Positions 16,620-24,637 of a stretch of DNA of 64,000 nucleotides are shown piece after piece. Source of the DNA: Tissierella sp. MB52-C2 (GTDB lineage Bacteria > Bacillota > Clostridia > Tissierellales > Tissierellaceae). The stretch's first letter is position 1. Every line of letters begins with the position of its first letter. The translations under genes were made by a program, and so were the position numbers. The stretch is taken from assembly GCF_030931715.1 (NCBI RefSeq), contig NZ_CP133261.1, forward strand, positions 620,001 to 684,000. The letters run 5' to 3'. A model generated the notes under the pieces. It worked only from the letters and a program-made list of their open reading frames with translations, was not told the origin of the DNA and searched no databases.

Positions 16620-17188
16620 TGGCTAGTAATATGCTTGAGAAGATAACGAACTACTTCATTGTTAATGAGCTAATAAAAGATGAGGATAGGCAGATTTATG
16701 CCTATGGATTACATCAAGGACTTCTAATATTACTAAACATCGCAACAACAATCTTAATAGGATTTATATTTAGAGCAGTCTGGGAAAGCATTTTATTTAT
16801 GATAGTATATACCCCACTTAGAACTTATGGAGGAGGGTATCATGCTAAAAGTGAAGTTAGATGCTATTTGTTTTCTATAGTTCTAATTTTAGTAGTATTA
16901 TTAGGAATAAAAATTATTCCAGAAACAGATGTGATAATCTTAGGTTTAACAGAAGTAGGTGGAATTATAATCTGGTTTCTAGCACCTATAGAAGATCGCA
17001 ATAAGCCTTTGGATAAAGAGGAAAGAATTATATATAAAAGAAGGACAAGTATTATTCTTATTACAGAGATAATAATTACTATATCCTTACTAGTATTGAA
17101 TTTTAAAAAAATAGCATTGGTTATGTCTGTCTCAATTTTTATAGTAAGTTTGATGTTGATTCTAGGGAAAATGATTAACAAAGATTAA
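16619..17188 (+). CDS. agrB: AgrB2, accessory gene regulator protease
   Basis: A 189-residue integral membrane protease that removes the AgrD tail and helps form the thiolactone. The catalytic His75 and Cys82 (GGYHAKSEVRCY) are seven apart, as in known AgrB proteins, and four to six hydrophobic segments are present. Length is normal for the family. The start could be ATG 16619, overlapping the agrD2 stop, or ATG 16631, which matches the start of agrB1. It is the only full-length AgrB in the window, so it may have to process both AgrD peptides. Confidence 0.92.
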   Translation: MASNMLEKITNYFIVNELIKDEDRQIYAYGLHQGLLILLNIATTILIGFIFRAVWESILFMIVYTPLRTYGGGYHAKSEVRCYLFSIVLILVVLLGIKIIPETDVIILGLTEVGGIIIWFLAPIEDRNKPLDKEERIIYKRRTSIILITEIIITISLLVLNFKKIALVMSVSIFIVSLMLILGKMINKD

Positions 17189-17269
17189 ATATATTATTTG
17201 AGTTATGGGTTATAAGCAAAGCCCTATATAAATAGGGAGCAATACTATTCAAGGATTTAGATAATTAAA

Positions 17270-17315
17270 ATTCCATAGAGTAACTTGTATTGCAATACAA
17301 GTTACTCTATGGAAT
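17270..17315. other. 46-bp perfect palindrome without a loop
   Basis: Bases 17270-17292 and 17293-17315 are exact reverse complements with no spacer. It lies between agrB2 and the next membrane-protein gene, 32 bases before its start. In RNA it would form a very stable hairpin and could stop or slow transcription or hold back the next gene. As DNA it could extrude as a cruciform. There is no T tract of terminator quality right after it (TAAAATCTC follows). Confidence 0.7.
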
Positions 17316-17346
17316 AAAATCTCAATACAAATTAAAGGTGGTTATT

Positions 17347-18030
17347 TTGAAAAAGAGAATTGCAGTTTGGTTAAGTAAAAGCAGTAATCATATTTTTAAG
17401 ATTTTCTTTGCACTTTGGTTTTTACTGTCATCATACTCTTTATTTCCTATTCCACAATCATTGATTCTAGCTAAAAATCTAGACGTTTTTTCATATACTG
17501 TTATTTATTATATAGGAATATTATTGTTTTTTGGGGTAATTTTTTTATCTAAAAAACTTTCTATAAATTCACGATTATCTGTTTTTATCATTTTAAATAT
17601 CATATTAGCAGTACTTTTTAACAAAGTTAAAGTAATAAATTTTAAAGATTTTGGAGATTCCATCCTTCGATTTGTTGCGTCATTAGCCAGTCTAGCTTTT
17701 ATAAGGCATGCTAGACAATTGAAAAATGTTCTAAAAATGCAAAAAAATAAACAAGAGATGAATCAAATAACTATTTATCCTACAGATATCCAAAAGAAAG
17801 TAACTAAAGGTCTTTATAGATATACTACTTCCGATGAAAAATTTTGGATAAAAGCACAGAATGACACTGCTGATGTAGAATATATTTGTTCATTTTGTAT
17901 TTTATTTTTTGTATTTTTAATACCAGATAGATATTTAACTTCTTCAACTGCTTTTATAATTATTATTAGTGCTTTTCGTCTGATGAAACATAAATGGGTC
18001 TTAGTTGATAAAGATGGTAAAATAGTATAG
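17347..18030 (+). CDS. Multi-pass membrane protein of unknown function
   Basis: About 227 residues from TTG 17347, which follows AAAGGTGG by six bases; an earlier in-frame start would lie inside the palindrome. Four or five hydrophobic segments are seen: three in residues 15-120 and two near the C-terminus (CSFCILFFVFLIP, SSTAFIIIISAF). A polar stretch in the middle has a KQEMNQITIYPTD-like sequence. I do not recognise the family. It lies directly downstream of agrB2, and copy 1 has nothing like it at the matching position. A role in signal export or immunity would be a guess. Confidence 0.5.
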   Translation: MKKRIAVWLSKSSNHIFKIFFALWFLLSSYSLFPIPQSLILAKNLDVFSYTVIYYIGILLFFGVIFLSKKLSINSRLSVFIILNIILAVLFNKVKVINFKDFGDSILRFVASLASLAFIRHARQLKNVLKMQKNKQEMNQITIYPTDIQKKVTKGLYRYTTSDEKFWIKAQNDTADVEYICSFCILFFVFLIPDRYLTSSTAFIIIISAFRLMKHKWVLVDKDGKIV

Positions 18031-18132
18031 GTAATAAAAATTACATATAAAAATTACTTCCGATAGGATAAATATATTGAAATTGTAAAAGGTTCTTCTA
18101 CTCATATTCCTAAAAGGAGGTCAGATTTAACT

Positions 18133-18966
18133 ATGAAAAAAACAAATTATTATATCATAGGAATAATTGTACTTTTGTTAGTAACATTATGTGGTTCTGG
18201 CAGTATATCTAAGGAAGATATAAATAAAGTAAAAAATATTAGTTATGATGATATTGTAATAAGTCTTTCAAATATAATTAATAATTTTTTATATGAGTAT
18301 GATTATTATACTGTTTCTAATCTAGAATTTGTGGAGGATAAATTAGCCATAGATAATACTAACGAAGTAAAAAAGTTTAATAATATAAAAATACTCCTGG
18401 ATATAGAGGTAGATTTAGAAAAAGATTCTAATGATTTGAAAAAAGATATGACTATGGCAGAAAAATATAAGTTTTTTAATGAATTAGCGAAAAATACTAA
18501 TAAGGATTTATTAGATATATTACATAAAGAAAGTCCCATCGCATATTCAAAAGTTGGAAGAGTAGAAACATCATATATAGATACCAAAAATAAATTAAAA
18601 TATAGTTCAAATATAAATAATTCAAGGGATTCTCAAACAATGATAACTTTAAGAAATGAAGAATCTGAAGGCGAAAAATTAATATTAGAAGCGATATTTG
18701 ATTATATAAGAGAGTGTAAGGAAAACTATGAATTAAAAAGATTTGGTACAGACAACAATAAGCTAATCATAGAATTTGATTTATATACAGTTGATGATAT
18801 ACATAATCAAGAAATTGAAAAAACAAGTAATGGGTTATTTGAGTTAATTATGGAGAATGAAAATACCAATAGATATATAGAAGAACAAGAAGTTAAGTCT
18901 ATTAAGGTTATTTTTAATAAGGAAACAAATGATATGGAACCAATCATTTTTGAAAAAGAGATTTGA
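18133..18966 (+). CDS. Secreted or lipid-anchored protein, distant paralog of 19652 protein
   Basis: A 277-residue protein with an N-terminal hydrophobic segment (YYIIGIIVLLLVTLCGSGS). The Cys could be a lipid site but VTLC is not a canonical lipobox. The rest is polar. It shares the overall plan of the lipoprotein at 19652: an early ...LEFVEDKLAID... strand like IEIKELNIYEDKLLM, and a C-terminal LIIEFDLYTVDD...IKVIFN...EKEI like YIIEVNVFEVKD...LKLIYN...DFEL. This suggests an old duplication. The function is unknown. SD AAAGGAGG. Confidence 0.55.
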   Translation: MKKTNYYIIGIIVLLLVTLCGSGSISKEDINKVKNISYDDIVISLSNIINNFLYEYDYYTVSNLEFVEDKLAIDNTNEVKKFNNIKILLDIEVDLEKDSNDLKKDMTMAEKYKFFNELAKNTNKDLLDILHKESPIAYSKVGRVETSYIDTKNKLKYSSNINNSRDSQTMITLRNEESEGEKLILEAIFDYIRECKENYELKRFGTDNNKLIIEFDLYTVDDIHNQEIEKTSNGLFELIMENENTNRYIEEQEVKSIKVIFNKETNDMEPIIFEKEI

Positions 18967-18999
18967 TGTAATGAATAATAGGATATGCAAGGTGATTAT

Positions 19000-19164
19000 A
19001 TGATAAAAGGTAGAATTAAAAAACTTCAAACAAAAATTGCAATTGATATAATTATACTTATTTCATTTATTTTTGCATATTCTGTTATTAACTCCTTTAA
19101 TAAAGACTATTTAATTCAAATAAGAGATCTCAATGGAATTTATAATGAAAGACATTATAGCTGA
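19000..19164 (+). CDS. 54-residue small membrane protein
   Basis: ATG 19000 follows AAGGTGAT by about six bases. The 54-residue product has a basic start (MIKGRIKKLQTK), one hydrophobic helix (IAIDIIILISFIFAYSVI) and a polar tail. No family is recognised. It lies between the lipoprotein-like gene at 18133 and the small coiled-coil membrane protein at 19285, in the same direction. The SD and membrane plan support it as real, although short ORFs of this size can occur by chance. Confidence 0.45.
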   Translation: MIKGRIKKLQTKIAIDIIILISFIFAYSVINSFNKDYLIQIRDLNGIYNERHYS

Positions 19165-19284
19165 ATATAACTTAACCCCTACTAAGGATTGGATTCTATA
19201 TTGGATAGGACTCAGTCCTTTTAGTTTGAGGTAACTTTGACAAAACAAATTATTATGTGACAATATAGAGGGGAGGTATAAAGT

Positions 19285-19473
19285 ATGATAAAAGTTAAGG
19301 CACTACCACCGTTATCATCATTAATCATAAGTTGGATTGTAATAACATTTATAATTTTAGCCTTTATAGTTATACCAGTTGTTATTTTCATTAGACTGAA
19401 AAGAAAAATAAATAATATAGAGAATTCTCTTGATGAAATAAAAGAAAGATTAGATAAAGATATGCAGAAGTAG
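19285..19473 (+). CDS. Small membrane protein with C-terminal coiled coil
   Basis: A 62-residue protein with one transmembrane helix (residues ~12-35, SWIVITFIILAFIVIPVVIF) and a charged coiled-coil tail (KRKINNIENSLDEIKERLDK). The SD is GGGGAGG. A decayed copy of the same gene is found upstream of agrA (7939-8121), showing that it belongs to the repeated agr unit. The function is unknown; such a peptide could be a membrane effector or a partner of the kinase, but this is not shown by the sequence. Confidence 0.6.
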   Translation: MIKVKALPPLSSLIISWIVITFIILAFIVIPVVIFIRLKRKINNIENSLDEIKERLDKDMQK

Positions 19474-19482
19474 GTGATTGAC

Positions 19483-19620
19483 TTGAATAAGTATATAAGG
19501 TACATAAAAAAATATAACTTTGTTAGTAGTATATTATCATACTATAATTTTCAAAGGGAAGAAGAACATAATTTTAGTTTATATCTTTATCGCCTTCAAC
19601 TAATTATAAAAAGCATGTGA
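19483..19620 (+). CDS. 45-residue hypothetical protein
   Basis: TTG 19483 is preceded by AGGTGA (19472-19477). The frame gives a basic, aromatic peptide beginning MNKYIRYIKKYNFVSS with an acidic turn (QREEEHN) and a hydrophobic end. It begins ten bases after the stop of the 62-residue membrane protein and ends just before the lipoprotein gene. No family is recognised; the case rests on the SD and on operon position. Confidence 0.35.
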   Translation: MNKYIRYIKKYNFVSSILSYYNFQREEEHNFSLYLYRLQLIIKSM

Positions 19621-19651
19621 AATTTATTAAATTTATGTAAAGGGGGATTTC

Positions 19652-20476
19652 ATGAATAATAGAAATAGAGGTTTTTTTCTTATTTTAAGTATTGCTTTAA
19701 TATTAACTTCATGCTCATATTCAGAACCTGATAATGAATATACGAAGTTAACAGATACAGAACTTGCTTATATTGAAAATTATTCAACAGATACAATTAT
19801 AAAAGAGCTTCAAAGTAAAATTCAAAAGCCTATTTTAGAATTTGATAATATAGAAATAAAAGAATTAAATATTTATGAAGATAAGCTACTAATGAAACCC
19901 AAAGAGAATAAGAAAGAGTTTGCAAATATATTTATAGATGTATACTTAATATTAGATAAAAGTTTAAGCTTTGAAGAGGCTACTAATTTGAGTGAAGAAT
20001 GTATGGATAAAATAACTGATACTTTTAGAAAAAAGAAAGATGGAGAATTTAGACTTTCTACAATATCTGTACTATTTGAATCTGAAAATTTGAAAAAGAT
20101 TCTAAAAGAAAATATATATTTTCGGGATATTGATAAAGATATAAACGCATTAAGTCCAGAACAATCAAAAGAAGATTTTAACATTCAGACAATTATATTT
20201 AATGAACTTTCTAGAGATAGTGAAGCTGACATTTTAAGATTGGGATTAGATGATATATCTAATAATTATATTATAGAAGTAAATGTATTTGAAGTAAAAG
20301 ATGCTGAGGCTTATATTAATGATATAAATTCAAAAAATGATAACTTAATAAAAACATTATCCAATAATGAAGACATTAAAAAATACTTTCAAAGTAATTC
20401 TGTAAATAAATTAAAACTAATTTATAATGTGCCATGGTATGAAGAATCGCAGCTTATATATGATTTTGAACTTTAA
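19652..20476 (+). CDS. Lipoprotein of the agr unit, intact copy
   Basis: A 274-residue lipoprotein: signal peptide FFLILSIALILTSC with the lipobox Cys at about residue 22, then an acidic, Lys-rich extracellular domain without known motifs. It is highly similar to the frameshifted copy at 11006-11841, which differs mainly by the 11-bp duplication. SD AAGGGGGA. It is the last gene of the second agr copy and is followed by a terminator. Being surface-exposed and duplicated with the agr genes, it may be an agr-regulated or immunity-type lipoprotein; this is inference. Confidence 0.7.
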   Translation: MNNRNRGFFLILSIALILTSCSYSEPDNEYTKLTDTELAYIENYSTDTIIKELQSKIQKPILEFDNIEIKELNIYEDKLLMKPKENKKEFANIFIDVYLILDKSLSFEEATNLSEECMDKITDTFRKKKDGEFRLSTISVLFESENLKKILKENIYFRDIDKDINALSPEQSKEDFNIQTIIFNELSRDSEADILRLGLDDISNNYIIEVNVFEVKDAEAYINDINSKNDNLIKTLSNNEDIKKYFQSNSVNKLKLIYNVPWYEESQLIYDFEL

Positions 20477-20525
20477 ATAATTAGGAAGGATATATATCAT
20501 AGAAGAGAATAAATAATATAACAAC

Positions 20526-20567
20526 AAAGAAAGACTTTGGAAATCATTCCAAGGTCTTTCTTTGTAT
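20526..20567 (+). terminator. Terminator after the agr region
   Basis: A 15-bp stem with one G-T pair (20526-20540 with 20549-20563) and an 8-base loop. It closes the agr region before the housekeeping genes begin. Confidence 0.7.
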
Positions 20568-20632
20568 AAAAAAACTTGTCTGCCACAAATACTATGATAT
20601 ACTAAAATAAGACAAGATATTGGAGTGATAAT

Positions 20633-21967
20633 ATGGAATGGAATATTCCAGAGTATGTAGATAGGATTATAGATAAACTTGAAGCTAATGGTTTTAGTGC
20701 GTATATAGTAGGTGGCTCTGTCAGAGATATATTAATAGGAAAGAAACCATCAGATTTTGATATAACTACAGATGCTTTGCCAGATGAAATAGAAGAAGTA
20801 TTCAAAGAATATAAGACTCTTGAAGTAGGCAAACAATTTGGAACTATAGTTGTAGTTCAAGAGGAAGGTATTGTAGAAATAACTACATTTAGAGCAGATG
20901 GAGAATACAAAGATGGAAGAAGACCAGAAGAAGTATACTTTTCGAAAAATATTACGGATGATTTAAGTCGGAGAGATTTTACTATTAATTCCATGGCATA
21001 TAATAAGAAAACAGGAATAATTGATTATTTCCAAGGAAAAGAGGATTTGAAAAAAAGACAGATAAAAACTGTAGGAGACCCAAAAGAAAGATTTAGTGAA
21101 GATTATTTAAGAATAATGAGAGCCCTTAGATTTGCGTCACAGCTTGAATTTTCAATTGAAGACTCTACCTTTGAAGCTTGTAAATTATATAGTGAATATA
21201 TTTCAAATATCAGCATAGAAAGAATTAGAGAAGAATTTTTTAAAATTTTATTATGTAAGACTCCTTCCAATGGAATTAGGTTAATGAAGGATACAGGCAT
21301 ACTTCCTATAGTCTTACCAGAGATGGTAGATACAGTAGGATTTAACCAGCATAATCCTCATCACGACAAGGATGTATTTGAACATATAATGTGTGTATTA
21401 GATAATACAAAACCTATTTTAGAACTAAGACTTGCGGCACTTTTCCATGACATAGGAAAGCCTCATACGTTGACTATAGATGAAAAAGGCATAGGGCATT
21501 TTTATAATCACGATAAACTAGGTGCTAAAATAGCTGAAAAGATATTAAAGAGATTAAAGGCACCAAGTGAATTAGTAGAAACTGTTAGGTTGCTAATATA
21601 TAAACATATGACACAGCATGCTAACTTAGGTGAAAAGGGATTAAAGCGGTTAATATCCAATTTAGGGGAAGAAAGAATATTTATATTATTGGAATTGAAT
21701 AAAGCAGATAGAACTTGTTCAAATAAGGATGCAGATATAACTGATTTAATTGAGAGAGAAGAAAAAATAAAAAAGATTATAGAAAACAAAGAAGCATATG
21801 AAAAAAAACATCTAACAATTAATGGGCATGATGTGATAAAATTAGGATATAAAGAAGGGAAACGAGTAGGAGAAATATTAAATTACTTATTAGAAAAGGT
21901 ATTAGAAAATCCTGAATTAAACAAGAAAGAAAAGTTAATTGAGATTATAGAAAAAAAGTTTAAATAG
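20633..21967 (+). CDS. cca: CCA tRNA nucleotidyltransferase with HD domain
   Basis: A 444-residue class II nucleotidyltransferase that adds or repairs the 3' CCA of tRNAs. The N-terminal GGSVRDILIGKKPSDFDITT holds the catalytic Asp pair. The RRDFTINSMAYN and head/neck motifs follow, and an HD phosphohydrolase-like domain is in the C-terminal half (LAALFHDIGKP). Some bacterial enzymes have such an HD domain. It is relevant here, since one tRNA in the window (tRNA-Lys) lacks an encoded CCA and the other (tRNA-Leu) has it. Confidence 0.93.
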   Translation: MEWNIPEYVDRIIDKLEANGFSAYIVGGSVRDILIGKKPSDFDITTDALPDEIEEVFKEYKTLEVGKQFGTIVVVQEEGIVEITTFRADGEYKDGRRPEEVYFSKNITDDLSRRDFTINSMAYNKKTGIIDYFQGKEDLKKRQIKTVGDPKERFSEDYLRIMRALRFASQLEFSIEDSTFEACKLYSEYISNISIERIREEFFKILLCKTPSNGIRLMKDTGILPIVLPEMVDTVGFNQHNPHHDKDVFEHIMCVLDNTKPILELRLAALFHDIGKPHTLTIDEKGIGHFYNHDKLGAKIAEKILKRLKAPSELVETVRLLIYKHMTQHANLGEKGLKRLISNLGEERIFILLELNKADRTCSNKDADITDLIEREEKIKKIIENKEAYEKKHLTINGHDVIKLGYKEGKRVGEILNYLLEKVLENPELNKKEKLIEIIEKKFK

Positions 21968-22028
21968 GGTGCAAACCTTACTATAAACTATTCATTATTA
22001 ACTGAATTTGAATTTGGAGGTTTTATAG

Positions 22029-23375
22029 ATGGGTAAATTATTCGGTACAGATGGTATTAGAGGAATTGCAAATAAGGATTTAACTCCAGAGTTAGCCTAT
22101 GAAGTAGGGAGAGCAGGAGCATATATATTGGCTAAGGAGAGTAAAGGTACTGTAATAGTAGGAAAAGATACAAGAATATCTGGTGATATGCTGGAAGCTG
22201 CCATAACTGCTGGAATTTGTTCCATGGGATTAGATGTCATATCTGTAGGGGTTATACCTACTCCAGCAGTGGCGTATTTAATAAGAAAATACAAAGCCCT
22301 ATCAGGAGTAGTTATATCGGCATCTCATAATCCAGGAGAATATAATGGAATTAAATTTTTCAATAATGAGGGATTTAAGTTACCAGATGAAGTAGAAGAT
22401 GAAATTGAAGATATTATATTAAATAAGAAAGAATTAGATATAAGACCAATAGGAGATAAAGTTGGTAAAATAATAAAAGAAGAAAATGCTTCGGAAGATT
22501 ACATAGATTACTTGGTGTCTACTTCTAATATAGATTTAACTGGAATTAAAATTGCAATGGATTGTGGACATGGAGCCTTATATAAAATTGCTCCTGAAAC
22601 CATAAGAAGACTTGGTGGAGAATTAGTAGTTATAAATACTGAACCAACAGGCACCAATATAAATCAAAACTGTGGCTCTACTAATCCTAAAATGATTCAG
22701 GAGCTGGTATTAAAGGAAAAGGCAGATATAGGAATTTCTTTTGATGGTGATGGAGATAGAATAATAGCTGTAGATGAGTTAGGAAATGTATTAGATGGGG
22801 ACCATATATTAGCTGCCTGTGGGTTATACCTTTATGAACAAGGAAAGCTTAAAAACAATACTGTAGTAGGCACTATAATGACTAATATGGGACTAGATAC
22901 ATTTTTAAAAGAAAAAGGTATAAATATAGTAAAAACTACAGTTGGTGATAGGTATATATTAGAAGAAATGATTCGTAAAGACTTTGTATTAGGTGGGGAG
23001 CAATCAGGACATATAATATTTTTAGATTACAATACGACAGGAGATGGTTTGGCTACGGGACTACATTTACTTGAAGTAATGCAAAATACAGGAAAAACTA
23101 TGTCAGAATTAAATAATTTAATGACTAATTTTCCACAGGTTCTAGTCAATGCAAAGGTAAAAAATGAATTGAAATATAAATATAATGAAAACGAAGAAAT
23201 AAAAGAAGAAATAAAAAGAGTTGAAGATATGTTTAAAGGTCAAGGAAGAGTAGTCATAAGACCTTCAGGAACAGAGCCTTTAGTCAGAGTAATGATTGAG
23301 GCGAAGGAGGATATAGGACTTCCACAGATAGCATCTGATTTAGCTAAGTTTATTGAAGAAAGAATAGGCAATTAA
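22029..23375 (+). CDS. glmM: Phosphoglucosamine mutase
   Basis: A 448-residue enzyme that converts glucosamine-6-phosphate to glucosamine-1-phosphate on the way to UDP-GlcNAc and peptidoglycan. The start MGKLFGTDGIRG is diagnostic, the phosphoserine is Ser99 in ISASHNPGEYNG, the metal loop is DGDGDR, and the C-terminal phosphate loop is RPSGTEPLVRV. Length is typical. SD TTGGAGG. It is probably monocistronic or grouped with the degV gene 20 bases downstream. Confidence 0.96.
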   Translation: MGKLFGTDGIRGIANKDLTPELAYEVGRAGAYILAKESKGTVIVGKDTRISGDMLEAAITAGICSMGLDVISVGVIPTPAVAYLIRKYKALSGVVISASHNPGEYNGIKFFNNEGFKLPDEVEDEIEDIILNKKELDIRPIGDKVGKIIKEENASEDYIDYLVSTSNIDLTGIKIAMDCGHGALYKIAPETIRRLGGELVVINTEPTGTNINQNCGSTNPKMIQELVLKEKADIGISFDGDGDRIIAVDELGNVLDGDHILAACGLYLYEQGKLKNNTVVGTIMTNMGLDTFLKEKGINIVKTTVGDRYILEEMIRKDFVLGGEQSGHIIFLDYNTTGDGLATGLHLLEVMQNTGKTMSELNNLMTNFPQVLVNAKVKNELKYKYNENEEIKEEIKRVEDMFKGQGRVVIRPSGTEPLVRVMIEAKEDIGLPQIASDLAKFIEERIGN

Positions 23376-23395
23376 AAATTTTATGAGGTGATGAG

Positions 23396-24232
23396 ATGAA
23401 TTACAAAATCGTAGCAGATAGTAGTTGTGATTTAAATGAAGAATTAAAGGAAAATCTCAATATAAGTTTAGTTCCATTTAACATAGATGTAGATGATACC
23501 AAATTTATTGATGATGAGAGTATGGATTCTATGGAATTGATTCGTGCCATGAGAAATAGTCCAAATCCGGTTAAGACTTCTTGTCCTTCACCTGGAGATT
23601 TTGTAACAGAATACAAAGATGCTGATAATGTTTTTGCTGTTACAATCTCGAGTCAGCTAAGTGGGACATATAATTCGGCAGTATTGGCAAAAAAAATGGT
23701 TCAAGAAGAAGAACCGAATAAATTTATTCATGTATTTGACTCTAAATCTGCAAGTGTAGGGGAAACTCTAGTATCTATGAAGATTCAGGAATTAGTTGAA
23801 AATCGATTAAGTAATCTTGAAATAGTAGAAAAAGTAGAAAACTATATTAATGGAATGAAAACTTTCTTTATTTTAGAGAGCTTAGACAATTTAATCAAAA
23901 ATGGAAGAATTTCAAAAACAAAAGGATTAATAGCCAATGTTTTAAATTTAAAGCCTATTATGGGAGCTACTGATGAAGGTGAAATAAAATTAGTTGAAAA
24001 TACAAGAGGAAGTAAAAAGGCATTTAAACGACTAGTTGATATAATTGGAGAAACTGGAGAAAAATTTGAAGAAAAAATTTTGGCTATATCCCATGCTAAT
24101 GCCTTGGAGAAAGCTGAGGAATTAAAGGAAGAAATTCAAAGAAAATATAATTTTAAAGATATAATTGTAGTAAAAACAGCAGGTCTTAGTACTGCCTATG
24201 CCTATGATGGTGGAGTAATACTTGTATTTTAA
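23396..24232 (+). CDS. DegV family fatty acid-binding protein
   Basis: A 278-residue DegV (FakB-like) protein. It begins with KIVADSSCDLNEEL and has the ligand-site TSCPSPGDF and TISSQLSGTYNSA, and the C-terminal GLSTAYAYDGGVILVF. Members bind long-chain fatty acids; in FakA/FakB systems they present them for phosphorylation. No FakA kinase is in the window. A second family member is at 38629. SD GAGGTGATG. The specific lipid is unknown. Confidence 0.88.
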   Translation: MNYKIVADSSCDLNEELKENLNISLVPFNIDVDDTKFIDDESMDSMELIRAMRNSPNPVKTSCPSPGDFVTEYKDADNVFAVTISSQLSGTYNSAVLAKKMVQEEEPNKFIHVFDSKSASVGETLVSMKIQELVENRLSNLEIVEKVENYINGMKTFFILESLDNLIKNGRISKTKGLIANVLNLKPIMGATDEGEIKLVENTRGSKKAFKRLVDIIGETGEKFEEKILAISHANALEKAEELKEEIQRKYNFKDIIVVKTAGLSTAYAYDGGVILVF

Positions 24233-24239
24233 AAAAATA

Positions 24240-24267
24240 TTGACAAGTAAAATCAACATGGTATAAT
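24240..24267 (+). promoter_or_regulatory. Promoter of tRNA-Leu
   Basis: A perfect TTGACA (24240-24245) and TATAAT (24262-24267) with a 16-bp spacer stand about 30 bases before the tRNA. It is one of the strongest promoters in the window by consensus. Confidence 0.8.
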
Positions 24268-24297
24268 AATAAGGTAAGTTAAATTTATTTTATTTAT

Positions 24298-24381
24298 GCG
24301 GGAGTGGCGGAATTGGCAGACGCGCTAGACTTAGGATCTAGTGTCATTGACGTGGGGGTTCAAGTCCTCTTTCCCGCACCA
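24298..24381 (+). tRNA. tRNA-Leu (anticodon UAG)
   Basis: An 84-base class II tRNA. The acceptor stem GCGGGAG pairs with TTCCCGC (one G-U), the anticodon stem CTAGA/TCTAG holds loop CTTAGGA with anticodon TAG, and the T arm loop is GTTCAAG. The extra variable arm (TGTCATTGACG) is expected for leucine. The 3' CCA is encoded. A terminator follows directly. Confidence 0.95.
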
Positions 24382-24385
24382 TGTT

Positions 24386-24417
24386 AAAACCAGTGGATTT
24401 AGACCATTGGTTTTTTT
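24386..24417 (+). terminator. Terminator of tRNA-Leu
   Basis: AAACCAGTGG pairs with CCATTGGTTT (one G-T) around a 7-base loop, with a run of seven T, just after the tRNA. Confidence 0.8.
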
Positions 24418-24551
24418 ATAAGGAATAGGAAAGTTCTATTTTTATCTCTTTATATTGGGAGCTTTCTGTAAATGAGTTTCAAAAAAAGGTTTCCTCTGAC
24501 TTTTAAATATAATTGGAAGCCTTTTTTACTATGTTTTTGTAATTTATAGTG

Positions 24552-24580
24552 TTGGATATTGTTATATGTTATGTTATAAT
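24552..24580 (+). promoter_or_regulatory. Promoter of tig-clpP-clpX
   Basis: TTGGAT (24552-24557), a 17-bp spacer and TATAAT (24575-24580), 57 bases before the tig start. No CtsR- or CIRCE-like repeat was seen nearby. Confidence 0.55.
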
Positions 24581-24637
24581 TTTATGATATAATAAGTTAG
24601 TTAAAATGGATAAATATATTGGAGGAGGAAAATATAA

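Larger units (their letters stand above)
15789..17002 (+). repeat. Duplicated block, copy 2
   Basis: Partner of 9700-10891. The two blocks are nearly identical across the agrC tail, promoter, agrD and the first part of agrB. Small differences are a one-base loss between operator and -10, a short duplicated segment after the -10 and scattered substitutions. Confidence 0.85.

Noticed and set aside
24298-24381. tRNA-Leu considered as an integration site
   Set aside because: No integrase and no direct repeat of the tRNA end nearby.
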